Part shown: positions 37,319-48,858 of the stretch, piece by piece
Numbering within the stretch: the stretch's first letter is position 1
How the letters are laid out: each line of letters starts with the position of its first letter
Assembly (NCBI RefSeq): GCF_000189635.1
Contig: NW_002476559.1
Span: 930,001 to 994,000, forward strand
Length of the DNA stretch: 64,000 nucleotides
Source of the DNA: Tetrahymena thermophila SB210
Lineage: Eukaryota; Ciliophora; Oligohymenophorea; Hymenostomatida; Tetrahymenidae
Direction: 5' to 3'
The notes under the pieces: model-generated
Told to the model about the DNA's origin: nothing
The model's database searches: none
The model's input: only the letters and a program-made list of their open reading frames with translations
Position numbers and translations under genes: made by a program

Positions 37319-38488
37319 TAAATTATTAATTTTTGATTATTCTAAATTATTTTTGATTTAAAAATTAATCATTAGTAAATTAATTAGTTCTCCTTTTCTG
37401 TTGATATCGATGTATCTTATTAAAGATACCATATCTTTTCTGATATATTTTCAAAATTAAATATTTAATTTGATAAATTTCCAATTCCTTAAATAAAATA
37501 AATGTTTTGTTTCACAATAATTGATAATTGTTTATTATATAAATTAATTAATTAATTAATTATAAAAACTATTTCTATTGCTTACCTTATAATCTATTAA
37601 AAAAAATACTAACTTCAATTAAAAAACTAAAAAATTTTTAAATATAAAATTAAACTTTTTATAAATCTGACAATCTCCAATAACTTCAAATAAGATTTTA
37701 AATTTAAAATATTTTTATTCCAATGCTCTTCATTACATAAGACTTTAATTGGGTTTTAATTTAAAATTAAAAAGTAAGTTTAATGAACTTTTTCTGATAA
37801 AGTATATCCACAATCCCTTACAAATATTTCTGATATAATAAACTCTTTATTTTAATTTTGACCTTCTAATCAACATAATTGATTTATTATCTATACTTAT
37901 ATACAAAATTTTAGAGCATCAACTTTTTCAATATGCTATTAGACAAAATATTTGAACGATGCAAGTCTATCTGAATTTGAAATAATTTCTTCATTCAAAT
38001 GTAAATCAAAAAGAAATAATTTAATTGTAAATAAAGCAATGTAATTATTCTAAATTAATTTTTAATTTTATCCATCTAAAAAATCAAATAAAATCATAGA
38101 TAAAAATAGAATCTATCTATCTGGATTATTAATTAGATTTACTTTTCATTAATTTTTTTATCTAATGAAATATTTTTTAAACTTAAAAATTAATTAATTG
38201 TTAAATAAATTAATAAAGAATCATTTATATAGTAATTTTGATATATTATATTTGATACTTTTAATTTATCAAATTTATATACATATATATTTATAAATAT
38301 CATAAGAAAATAAAAATACATTTTGTTAAAATTTGTTAGGATAAGATTTATATTTATTTAGAAAAAGTTGGCTTTGTAAGCTAACTTTTAATAGATTTTA
38401 TTTGATAATAAGTATCTATCTATATATTTCATGCTAAACTTTTAAATTTCTTTTATTATTTAATTAAATTTCATTTAAATTATTTGAG
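37319..38488. other. Spacer upstream of potassium channel
   Basis: A+T-rich sequence holding the channel promoter and the 3' flank of the seven-helix protein gene. A 12-base-pair hairpin lies at 38363-38389. No coding signal was found. Confidence 0.5.
38363..38389. repeat. Hairpin downstream of seven-helix protein gene
   Basis: AAAAGTTGGCTT (38363-38374), loop TGT, AAGCTAACTTTT (38378-38389). Twelve pairs with one G-T wobble, about 100 bases past the TGA on the minus strand. It may lie in the 3' untranslated region. Confidence 0.5.
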
Positions 38489-39772
38489 TCAATTATTATG
38501 AGGCGTTTACATATTATTATTATTATTATAATCAGAAAATTTAAATCCATAGTTCAAGATTGCAATTCCATCAATAGTATTTCTTTTATATCTTTCAGGA
38601 ATGGTGTTGTCATCATGTTCATTATTTTCTGTTTGTTTCTTTTAAGCTGAATTTTACTTAGAGAGAGGTTGAATAGTTTATGGTTATGGTAAATTTGATG
38701 ATTTTATTTCACTAGATTGACTATAATTGCTAACAAACTTTGCACAAACTACATTTGATTATTCGTACTCTTCGTCATTGTATTGATTAATTGAATTTTA
38801 ATTTGTTTCTTCACATAAACTACTCTAAAGACTACCTTGTCTACTGTTGCTAGTAGAATCTTCATCTGAAGAGTCTCCAATTTCAAACTTAAAGATTAAA
38901 TCTTCACGGTTTTTATTAATTTTAGCCTTAGAAAATGGAATGTAATAAAAGACATAGGGCACAATCAAGCATGGAGTTATCTCTACCAACGAAAAGAAAA
39001 ATAAAAATACTTCAGATTCATTTTTAAATGAAGAGAAAATATAATCATCAGTGCAAACAATGCTTGGTTCTACTGAGTATTCTCTGATTACATTCAGCGC
39101 TATTTGAGCTACAGTGGTGAATAAATATGTAATAATTATTGAGCGGACCTAGCTCTTTAAAAGATGGTGTAAATACCCTTTTTTTTAAATTTACAAATCT
39201 TCTTATACATTTTTTTATTCTAAATCGATGATGTTCTCCTTTTATATTTTATTATAAAGCCCTATACCAAAAACAAAACTAATTAGCATTGAGGACCCAC
39301 TTAGGGTTAGAGGAACGAAGTAGCTCCAAGAAAACCAGTTTTAACAATCTCCTTTTTTTAAGGTAGCTAGCACATAAATTGCAATCGCAATAATCAAAAC
39401 TTTGTAAATTATAAATATCCTTAATATTATGCGCTTGGCTTATTAGTCTTTTTAAGGCTTCAATATATTTGTCCTGAAATAAAGTAGAGTAAAGCTCATT
39501 GCCACAAAAGAAAAGGTTATAGCTTGCACAAATTAGCTGCTGAGAAGCACACGAATATCTTCTATTAAAAAATTTTATATGAACTGAAGCATGCTTTGAA
39601 CAAATGTTGTGAGTAATGATAGTGACTCAAATTTTAGATTTAAAGTAGATCTCCACATTTTAATTATGCAAACCAATGAAAATACCATGACAGAAAAGGC
39701 ATATAAGCTAGCTGTTATGGTCATACCACATTGCAAAGTTGAGTTATTACAGTCATTTATTACAGTAATCAT
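38489..39772 (-). CDS. Seven-helix membrane protein, receptor-like
   Basis: Intronless 427-residue protein. Seven hydrophobic segments are visible in the first ~290 residues, for example TITASLYAFSVMVFSLVCII, FVQAITFSFVAMSFTLLYF, WSYFVPLTLSGSSMLISFVF and FLFFFSLVEITPCLIVPYVF, with a short extracellular-type N-terminus carrying two Cys. The remaining ~135 residues are Ser-, Asn-, Gln- and acid-rich and probably cytosolic. The layout resembles G-protein-coupled-receptor-like or THH1/TOM1/TOM3-like ciliate proteins, but I see no diagnostic motif such as DRY, so no family is assigned. The start is the first ATG after the run of A+T-rich leader codons. Confidence 0.75.
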
Positions 39773-41376
39773 AGATATATTTTTTGCTAGCCTAAATCTA
39801 ATCTTGTTCAATAAAAATTTGGCTCTTATCCTTCTTTTTTTTAAGCTTGCTAGTTGATAAATTTATTATTATTCTTTTAGATATTGTTTAATTTTAATAA
39901 AAGAATACCCTCTATAAATTGTTTTTTAATTTGTAATTATCGAGAATCAAAACAATTAATTAATGTAAACAATTTAAAAAATTTAATATTCAGTCCAATA
40001 TTATTAATCTTTGAGATAATATGCACTTTTAATAGTTATAGTCATTGTATGGATAGATAAAAGCATTCAAATCATTATATCGCTATTTTATATGCTTGAA
40101 ATCTGTAACATAATCCACCTATTTCTAATTAAGCAAGCAAATATTTTCAGCTTTAGTTTGATATTAATTATCCTGAAAAAAATTTATATTTTAAATAAAT
40201 CTTATTTTTAATTTGAGTTTGTATTTTTATTTATAGAAATATATTTATTAACATTTTTAGATATTTTTTTAACATTTATTTTTGTAGAGACAAACAATCA
40301 TCTACTTTTATTGTTGCTTAAATTATCACTCTCAAATGTAAATATTAATAAGTAGTGAGTGAGTGAGTGATAGAATATGACAATAAATTTTAAGTTTACG
40401 TTAATATTTTTAAAGATGATTTATTTAGATAGTTATATTAATTATCCAATTAATCAGAAAAAATAATTTGTAAAAGATGGAGGGATGGAGGGAGGAGAGA
40501 TAATTATGAAAATAAATTATATAATATTTTATTTTGCAAATAAATCTACTATTTAATCAGTTTTATCATATTTATTCAGCCAATCAAACAAAATTGACTC
40601 ATGATTTCTATTTTCATGAGTAAGCAGTATTCTTATTTTTTTCAGATTTTTTAGTCGTTTCTAAATAAAAATGAGATAATTAAAGAAAGAAAGACATAAT
40701 AAAAACTTAAAAAAATGTTTTTAAGCAATAATATCAACTAATAACTTTAATATTCAGATTATAGAGCTAAACTTATAAGCTTTAAATTAATAAAACTCCA
40801 AAAATTAATCTAAATTTACTATTTAATCTACAAATTTAAAGACTAATTTAATTATATTTGAAAATCGATCTAAATATTATTTATTTTTTATGCAATATAT
40901 TTCTAAAAATCATAGATTGTTTGTTTCTACCCTTATAAAGTTATTTCTTTGTTTTATATATTCAGAAAGGAAGATTTCCTGTTCTATTAACAATCCAATT
41001 CTATTAGAAAATAAGATTTATTATTCTATTTTATTACTTAACTCTAAATATTTTTCTTAAATTTTTTTGTTTTTTTATTAAAATAAAAATAATAACACTA
41101 AAACAAAATAATATTAGTTTATTGTCTCTCAAAATTAGTTATAGAAATAATATGGTTTAAGACCAACAAACAAATAAACAAACTAACAAACAAACAAACC
41201 TCTTCCTTTTATAAATAAAAAATATTTTAAAAACATAAATAAGAAATTGTTTGTTTGTGTTAAAATTTTTAAATAAGAATTTTTTTAATTTTGGTTTTAG
41301 ATTTTTAATTTACTTTTATTGTTTAATAATAAATTTTATTATTTTTATAAATTATAATTAAAAATTTTAAAGGTTT
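39773..41376. other. Spacer before the pseudo-phosphatase array
   Basis: A+T-rich spacer. Holds GTGA repeats near 40354-40370, a G-run tract (40479-40495), a small hairpin CTCATGA/TCATGAG at 40598-40620 and CAAA-type repeats near 41164-41200. No gene was seen. Confidence 0.5.
40479..40495 (+). repeat. G-run tract (possible two-layer G-quadruplex)
   Basis: GG-A-GGG-AT-GG-A-GGG-A-GG: five G runs with one- or two-base loops in a region otherwise almost free of G runs. It lies about 900 bases before the array of PP2C-like genes. Confidence 0.45.
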
Positions 41377-41901
41377 AACTGAGAACTTAAAAAATTGTAT
41401 TTAAAACTGTTTAACTCACAATATTTATTTTAAAAATAAGCAATATTTAGAAGTATCTTCAAATATAGTATAAGGAGCTTATTCCTTTTTAGATTCTATT
41501 GAATTATTGAAATATATCTTCTTCATAATACTATAAATATTATGGACTAAACAAATGTTTAATTAATCTTGTTATGTTCATAAAGGCTAAGTATTTATTT
41601 ATGAGTAAATCTGGGTCTAAAAACGATATATTTAAAATAAGCGGTGCATTAATCTTTAAAATTACATGAGTAACAAACTTATAAAAAAATACAATGAAGT
41701 AAATCTTTTTAAAGATGTAAATATTTATGATAATTACGTTTACCAGCTAAAAGAAGTTTCAAATAAGATAAAAAATTTAGTAATAATTATAATTTTCTCA
41801 TAATGAAATTGCTCAAAGTGTGTTTGTGTACTTACTTAATACCCAAAATAATGTTAGAAACTACTGTTTGGAGCATGTATTATCTAAAATTACAGTTTTG
41901 A
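41377..41901 (+). pseudogene. Truncated, frameshifted member of the PP2C-like array (copy 1)
   Basis: The sequence from GAGAACTTAAAAAATTGT onward matches the 3' two thirds of copies 2, 3 and 5 (the block encoding NKQYLEGFSNIIQG through the C-terminal YYLKL), but the first third with the MGC start is missing. The frame is broken, with small indels after the LDSIE block and an in-frame TGA near 41670. The final codons and the 3' flank still match the other copies, so this is a 5'-truncated, decayed unit. Confidence 0.8.
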
Positions 41902-42766
41902 AGATAATTTAATATATCTAGTTCTTATAAAAAAATATTTTCATTATACAAATTATAAAACTCAATCAAAAATGGTTTGTTTTATGATGGTTATTTTTTA
42001 TTTAAGGTATTTAATTTAATTTAACTAAAATGATAAAAGAAGGAAGCTCATTTTGGAAATAGAAACCTTTATAATTTTTTAATTAAAATATATGGATTTT
42101 AATTTCTTCACACCTAATAGAAAGAATATCAAAATAAATTTTAGCTTGAAGCTTTTTTATTAAAAGTAAATTTAAAATTATGAGTATAAAATAATTAATT
42201 ACATTTAAAAATTAATTTTATTTTTGATAATGTAGTAATTTTATACATTTTAAATGACAATTTCAATACATATTATCAATTTATTGACTAAAATAAGGAG
42301 CAAATCTTATAAATTTAATTATTTAATTAGTAAAATAAGCATTAAGTATCTTATAAATTATTCTTTCTCTCTTAATTAGAATTTAATTAACTTAAAAATA
42401 AGAAAATTTATATAAAAATTATTTGATTACCAAATAGGCAAATAAGATACTAAATTGAAAGCAAAATTTGAAAGGGAAACACCCTTTTCAAATTAACCTC
42501 TTAATTAATTTTTATTTTTGATGAATAGAACAATTCCAGAATATTTACTTTTTAATCAATTAAATGCTTTTATTTTCTCATTTATAATTCTTTAAGTATT
42601 AATTGGCTGGGATTGTAAAAAAGGCTTGGGATAAGTATGATTATTAGATTGGTTTGTTTTTATATAAATTATAATTTTGTTATTAATTAAATTTTTGTCT
42701 AGTTTCTTATAATTTAATTAAATATTTTGAAAAACAAAAAAATCAGATTGATTGATAAGCTTACAA
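41902..42766. other. Array spacer with conserved 3' flank and hairpin
   Basis: The first ~280 bases resemble the 3' flanks of copies 2, 3 and 5, including GGATTTTAATTTC about 190 bases past the stop. The last ~80-130 bases before copy 2 resemble the promoters of copies 3 and 5. A strong inverted repeat sits at 42465-42494. Confidence 0.6.
42465..42494. repeat. Inverted repeat between array copies 1 and 2
   Basis: AATTTGAAAGGG (42465-42476), loop AAACA, CCCTTTTCAAATT (42482-42494). Twelve pairs with one bulged T. The GGG/CCC core in an A+T-rich spacer makes chance unlikely. It was not noticed in the spacers before copies 3 and 5. Confidence 0.6.
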
Positions 42767-43513
42767 ATGGGTTGTTTAGTCCACAAAAAACATTTTTTAT
42801 AGTTTTTGGAAGGTAAAATTTCTTTTGTAGAGTATGAATTCGCGAGTGAACATAATTAGCAAACATCTTAAAGAAACGTAGCTTATTTTGTTTTTGATTT
42901 GAATAATTTGATTGAAGGTGGTTAATAAAAAGATTCAAAAACTAATTTCATAGCAGGTATTATTTATGATTCATAAGAAGATATAGCTGAGAAGTTAAAA
43001 AGTTATATTTAAAACTGTTTAACTCAGAATATTTATTTGAAAAATAAGCAATATTTAGAAGGATTTTCAAGTATAATATAAGGCGCTTATTCTTTTTTAG
43101 ATTCTATTGAATCATTGAAATCTTCTTTTTCATAAAACTCAAAATATAATGGAGACAAATAAATTTATTTTGGCGTAATTAATCTTGTTATGTTCACTGA
43201 TGGCTAAGTATTTATGAGCAAATCTGGGTCTAAAAAGGAGATATTTAAAAATAAGTGGTGCATTAAGCTTTAAAATGGCATTGACATCAAACTTAATAAA
43301 AATTACAATGAAGTCAATCTTTTTAGAGATGTAAACAGTTATGACTATTACGTTTATCAGCTAAAACAAAGTTCAAAAAATATAAAAGAGATTATTTTAA
43401 GTAGTAATTAATGTTCTAATGATGAAATTACTCAAAATGTGCGTACTTAATACCCAAAAGATTCTGTAAAGCTTAATGATAAGAGCATGTACTATCTAAA
43501 ATTAAAGTTTTGA
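42767..43513 (+). CDS. PP2C-like pseudo-phosphatase, array copy 2
   Basis: Intronless 248-residue protein. The N-terminus MGCLV has Gly2 and Cys3, as in dually acylated proteins. My reading is a PP2C fold: FIAGIIYDSQEDIAEKL (Asp68 aligned with the Asp of YDGHGG), an amphipathic helix NKQYLEGFSSIIQGAYSFLD, IYFGVINLVMFTDGQVFMS (the GSTAVVxLI...L-YVANVGDS strands), EIILSSNQCSNDEI at 208-221 in place of FLILACDGLWDVLSNEE, and a final DKSMYYLKLKF in place of DNMSVILI. Metal-binding residues at the EMED, GHGG, CDG and DN positions are missing, so catalysis is not expected. No ortholog is recognised; the fold call is inference. Confidence 0.85.
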
Positions 43514-44203
43514 AGATAAATAAATAAATATTTTCAGTACTTATAAAAAATATTTTGATTCTCCAAATTAAAAACTAAATCTAAAATTTTTTTTTCTTCT
43601 GATGATTAATTATTGAAAGATTTTAATTTATTAAAACTAAATGAAAAAAAGAAAGTTTATTTTGACTATAGAGATCTTAAGAAAGTTTTAATTAAAATAA
43701 ATGGATTTTAATTTCATAATTGCGTTAAATAGATTTAAGAATATCAAAATATATTTTTACTGTAAGTTTGTTTGTTTTTTTATTTTATTGTAAAAAAATT
43801 TAAATGTAAATTCATAAAATAATTAATTAATTACTTTGAAAAATTCATTTTAGTTGCAATTTGCAAAATAAATAAATATCTCTATTTCTTTCTTGATAAT
43901 AAAACAACTTTATAAATTTTAAATACCAATTTCAATATATTATATATTCTCAATTTATTGGCTAAAATAAATAGAAAGCATTTAATTAATTAACATAAAA
44001 ATTAAAATAATAAATTTTTTTGTTTTTAATAAAATTGAATATAAAATATGTATGGATGGTGTGGTGTGTATTAATTATTATATAGGTTTTTAATTAAATT
44101 AAATTTTCTTTGTTTTTAATTAAATTTCTTGATTTAGTTTCTGATAATTTTATTAAATAATTTGATAAAGTAACAAAAATCAGATATATTGATTAGCTTA
44201 CAA
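43514..44203. other. Array spacer
   Basis: 3' flank of copy 2 (conserved with copies 1, 3 and 5, including ATAAATGGATTTTAATTT about 190 bases past the stop) followed by the conserved ~80-130-base leader of copy 3 ending in AGCTTACAAATG. Confidence 0.6.
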
Positions 44204-44947
44204 ATGGGTTGTTTAGTCCTTAATAAATACTTTTTGTAGTTTCTGGAAGGTAAAATTTCATTCATAGAGTATGAATTCGCAAGTTCACATAAATAGCAAA
44301 CATCTTAAAGAAAGTTAGCTTATTTTGTTTTTGATTTGAATAATTTGATTGAAGGTGGCTAATAAAAAGATTCAAAAACTAATTTCATAGCAGGTATTAT
44401 TTATGATTAATAAGAAGATATAGCTGAAAAGTTAAAAAGTTATGTTTAAAACTGCTTTACTGACAATATTTATTTGAAAAACAAGCAATATTTAGAAGGA
44501 TTTTCTAATATAATATAAGGCGTTTATTCCTTTTTAGATTCTATTGAATCACTAAAAGCTTCTTCATAGTACTTTAACTATAATGGAGACAAAGAAATGT
44601 ATTTAGGTGTAGTTAATTTTATTATGTCCATAAATGACTAAGTTTATCTGAGTAAATCAGGGTCTAAAAACTATAAATTTTAAAATAAGTGGCTCATTAA
44701 GCTTAAAAATAGCTGGGGTATCTAATTTATTGAAAGTTACAAAGAAGTAAATCTTCTTAAAGATGTTATAAATTATGATAAATATATCTATCAGCTAAAA
44801 GAAGGTTCGAAAAAGGTAAAAGAGATCATTTTAAGTAGTAATTAATGTTCTAATGATGAAATTACTGAAAATGTACGTAAATAATACCCAAAAAGAAAAG
44901 TAAATACTATTTATAAGTCCATGTATTATCTAAAATTAAAGTATTGA
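44204..44947 (+). CDS. PP2C-like pseudo-phosphatase, array copy 3
   Basis: Intronless 247-residue paralog, very close to copy 2 in its N-terminal half (MGCLVLNKY, FIEYEFAS, TNFIAGIIYD) and more diverged in the middle, where KLKNSWGIQFIESYKEV replaces the copy 2 sequence. It keeps MGC at the start, the YDQQED and IILSSNQCSNDE blocks and the ending MYYLKLKY. As in copy 2, all PP2C catalytic acids except one Asp are absent. Start and leader are conserved with copies 2 and 5, supporting ATG at this position. Copies 2 and 3 start 1437 bases apart, so the duplicated unit includes the gene and its flank. Confidence 0.85.
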
Positions 44948-46109
44948 TGATGAATAAATAAATATATTCAGTTCTTATAAAAAATATTTTGATACTACTA
45001 ATTAAAAACTAAATCCAAAATTTTTTGTTTTCTGATGATTATTTATGTTGAAAGATATTTAATTTATTTTAACTAAAACGATATAAAAAGTTCATATTGA
45101 CAATAGTAAATCTTTTTTATATTTTAAATTACAATAAATGGATTTTAATTTCTTTATGCCTAAAATAGTTGTAAGAATATCAAATAAATTAAATTTTTAT
45201 TTTATTATAAATTTAAATGTAAATACATAAAATAATTCATTTTTTTGTAGCTTGTAAAATAAATATTTTTGTAAAATTATTGATAGAAAAACAGCTTTAT
45301 AAATTTTAAGTTACAATTTCAACATGTTCTCAATTTATTGAATCAATTTAAGAGTAAATCTTATAAATTAAGCTAGGTAATTAGTAAGAAACAAATATTT
45401 TAAATATAAAACTAATTTCAGTTTAACAATTTAATTTACATATTAATTAAAAATCATGAATTTTATCAAAAATCTAATTTACTGATTACTTTAAATTAAT
45501 TTAAAGATTTATTTAAAAATATAGCAATTAATTTTAATTTTTAAAAATATATTTTCTGTTTTATAATAATTTAATTAATTGAAAAAAAATAGGAAATATT
45601 AATATAAAAATTACAGAAGATATCTATTAAATTATTAAATAAGCCAATATGATATTAAATTCAAACATAATTATAAAATATTTTATTTTTTTATATTTAT
45701 ATTTGTGTTATTATATGCTATACATTTTTGCTTCAAAGCAAACTCAATAAATAAATAATTTATTATTATCAATAAATACAACATGATATTATTTTATAGT
45801 TAATTTCTAAAATTAGCAAATAAATATCAAAAATATTTTGATAACTTTTTTACTCATTTATACTTTTAATAGATAACTTTTAAATTTTAAATAATTTAGT
45901 GGAAAAAAAAGTTCTCAAGAAAAATTGAAAAAAAATCAGTTCTTTACTCAAACAAATGCAATTGTAAAATTAAATTTTTAAGAATTTATTATTTTAGATT
46001 ATTCATCTTATTTAATACTTAATTTATTCAAAAAAGATATGCCTAATATTTTTAATAATCAAATTGCATAAATAATTTATTTAAAAGGATAAAATTCTTG
46101 AATAAAAGT
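44948..46109. other. Array spacer, 1.2 kb
   Basis: Begins with the conserved 3' flank (ATAAATGGATTTTAATTT near 45134). The rest, up to diverged copy 4, is A+T rich and not clearly shared with the other spacers. No gene was seen. Confidence 0.55.
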
Positions 46110-46838
46110 ATGGGGTGCTTTGTATTGTAAAACTGCTATCTGCAATTTATTGAGGGAAAAGTATCTGATTCGAACTATGAGTTCGCTTGTGAATATTATA
46201 ATCAATTAGTATAGGATCAAGTTTCTTATTTTGCAATAGATTTAGATTAGCTTAATCCTAATTCTGAAATTATCTAAGAAAATTAAAAATAAAATATGAT
46301 TGTTGGTATCTTGTATGATTTTTAATAGAATATTTCATTAAATATAAGAAAATTTATATCCTCTTGTTTGAAAGATAACATTTATTTTAAGCTAGGCAAC
46401 TACTTAGAAGGATTTGATAATTTAATTTCAGCCATTAAAAACTTTATTTATTCTTCAGAATCTCAAAAAAATTTTAACAATAAAGGGTCATATTTTTACT
46501 CTAGCTTGATAGATTATTTTTTGACGAACTTAATGTTGAAAGTAGGAGATAAAATATTTGTTTCTAAGTCAATTAGCAATTTAGATTAAGTAAGTAATTA
46601 ATGGTACATAAAAATTGATAATAAATATAGATAATTAGACAAATAAACAGATTTGGTAGACTAACAAAATAATTATTATGAAATTAAATAAAATCTGACT
46701 AAAAATTTACAAGAAATAATTTTGAGTAGTAATTAGTGTTATGATAAAACCATTCTTTCAGATGTCAGAAAATTATATCCTTGCTAATAGGAAGATGATC
46801 TATAATTTCATATGTACTTCCTTAAAATTAAATTTTGA
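46110..46838 (+). CDS. PP2C-like pseudo-phosphatase, diverged array copy 4
   Basis: Intronless 242-residue member that is only moderately similar to copies 2, 3 and 5 but colinear: MGCFVLQ start, LQFIEGKVS, YEFAC, MIVGILYDFQ (aligned with FIAGIIYD), NYLEGFDNLISAIK, DKIFVSKS, QEIILSSNQCYDKTI and a closing MYFLKIKF. The MGC start, the SSNQC motif and the C-terminal strand survive although the rest has drifted, which suggests functional constraint on those blocks. It has its own unrelated flanks and sits between two recent copies, so the recent duplications happened around it. Confidence 0.83.
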
Positions 46839-47108
46839 TCAGTTTTTTGAATTATAATTGAATATATATTATCAACAGTGTTTAAAATCTAAAAAATTTT
46901 ATGAGGCTTAAGCCGATTTATTTAGAAAAAACAAAATAATCGATTTTTTTGTTTATTATAAAATTTTTTTAAGGTATGGTGCATATTAATTTGCTTTTAT
47001 ATAAATTAAATTTCGTTTTTAATTAAATATCTTGTCTAGTTTTTTATATTTATATTAAATGCTTTGATAACAACAAACATTCAGATTTATTGATTTGCTT
47101 ACAAATAA

Positions 47109-47855
47109 ATGGGTTGTTTAGTCTTAAAAGAACACTTTTTATAGTTTTTTGAAGGTAAAGTTTCATAAATAGAGTATGAATTCGCAAGCGAGCATACAGA
47201 ACAAACATCTTAAAGAAATGTAGTTTATTTTATTTTTGACTTGAATAGTTTGATTGAGGATGACGAATAAAACGATTCAAAAACTAATTTCATAGCAGGT
47301 GTTATTTATGATGAATAAAAAGATATAGCTGAGAAGTTAAAAAATTATATTTAAAACTGTTTAACTGACAATATTTATTTGAAAAATAAGCAATATTTAG
47401 AAGGATTTTCAAATATAATATAAGGCATTTATTCCTTTTTAGATTCTATTGAATCATTGAAATCTTCTTTTTCATAATACTAAAAATATAATGGAGACAA
47501 ATAAATTTATTTAGGTGTAATTAATCTTGTTATGTTCATAGAAGACTAAGTATTTATGAGCAAATCTGGGTCTAAATAGGATATATATTAAAATAAATGG
47601 TGCATTAAGCTTTAAAATAGCATGGACATTAATCATAATGAAATTTATAATGAAGTAGATGATTTTAAGGATGTAAGACGTTATGACAATTACGTTTATC
47701 AGCTAAAAGAAAGTTCAAAAAAGATAAAAGAGATTATTTTAAGTAGTAATTAATGCTCTAATGATTAAATTACTGAAAATGTGCGTACTAAATACCCAAA
47801 ACATACTATAAAGTTTAATGGTAGGACCATGTATTTTCTAAAATTAAAGTTTTGA
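47109..47855 (+). CDS. PP2C-like pseudo-phosphatase, array copy 5
   Basis: Intronless 248-residue paralog nearly colinear with copy 2 (same length): MGCLVLKEH, YEFASEH, TNFIAGVIYDEQKDIAEKL, NKQYLEGFSNIIQGIYSFLD, EIILSSNQCSND and a closing MYFLKLKF. It is an intact frame to TGA. Its leader begins with the array-type motif and differs by an inserted AAAT just before the ATG. The 3' flank has the shared element near 48031 and then an expanded AAAT microsatellite (48191-48230). Catalytic PP2C residues are absent as in the other copies. Confidence 0.85.
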
Positions 47856-48193
47856 AGATAATTAAAAATATTCATTTAGCTCTTATAAAAAATATTTTGA
47901 TTCTACAAAATAAATCCTAAATTTTATGTAGTCTTCTTATGATTAATTATTATGAAACATTTTATTTTAACTTAAATGAAAAAAAAATTTATTTAACAAA
48001 ATAAATCTTTATAATTTTTTAATTACAATAAATGGATTTTAATTTATTTATTATTCCTAAAATAGATGTTAGAATATCAAAATACATTTTTACGGTAAGT
48101 TTTTTTATTTTATTGTATATAAATTTAAACTTAAATGCTTAAAATAATTAATTACTTAGAAAAATTCATTTTTGTTGTAATCAATCTACAAAA

Positions 48194-48228
<35 letters not shown>

Positions 48229-48858
48229 ATACGTTTAATTTTTGATAATAAAACAACTTTATAAGCTTTAAATGGAAATTTCAATACATATTCTTGATTT
48301 ATTGACTAAAATAAGTAGATAAGAATTTAATTAATTAACATAAAAATAAGCTTTTTAATCCTTTTTAAAAATTTTTATCTCACTAAAAACACCCCTATCA
48401 TACCTATTTTAATTATTTTTTTAGGCTAAAATTTAAGTATATTAACTTTCAAAACAATCTATTTCCATCACAAAAAATATTTATACTATTTTAAAAATTA
48501 TCAAAATGTTAAGCCTGCAATTTTTTAAGTGTAATTTGCTTTAAAATATTAATTTTATTTTTAAGATAATTAGTTATATTTTCTAATTTACAAATACTCT
48601 ACAATTTAAATAAATAAACAAATAAATTACTAAAAATTATTTTGGATAATAATAATTATTATTTAAAGCCATTATTAACATATTAATATATATAATATAT
48701 AAAGTTATTTTTATTTTGTATATTGTTCTAATTCAGTTAGAAAAATTATATAGAAAATTTATTTTCTGATAATTGCTAATCAGATTAGAATGAATCATAT
48801 AATTAATTAGTAGAAAGTAGAAAGATAAAGTTAAAACAAAATATAAATAAATAAATAG
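47856..48858. other. Array spacer with expanded microsatellite
   Basis: Conserved 3' flank of copy 5, then the AAAT microsatellite, then unrelated A+T-rich sequence leading to copy 6. No gene was seen. Confidence 0.55.
48191..48230. repeat. AAAT microsatellite, ten units
   Basis: Forty uninterrupted bases of AAAT repeat. The equivalent place in the flank of copy 2 (about 43868) has only about three units, so it expanded after duplication. Confidence 0.9.

Noticed and set aside
39609..39857. 82-codon plus-strand frame
   Set aside because: Antisense to the start of the seven-helix membrane protein gene, whose frame explains the region.
41185..41205. CAAACAAACCTCTTCC resembles the Tetrahymena chromosome breakage sequence
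   Set aside because: It differs at about three of fifteen positions from the motif as I remember it, and it lies in a CAAA repeat, so it is more likely coincidence.
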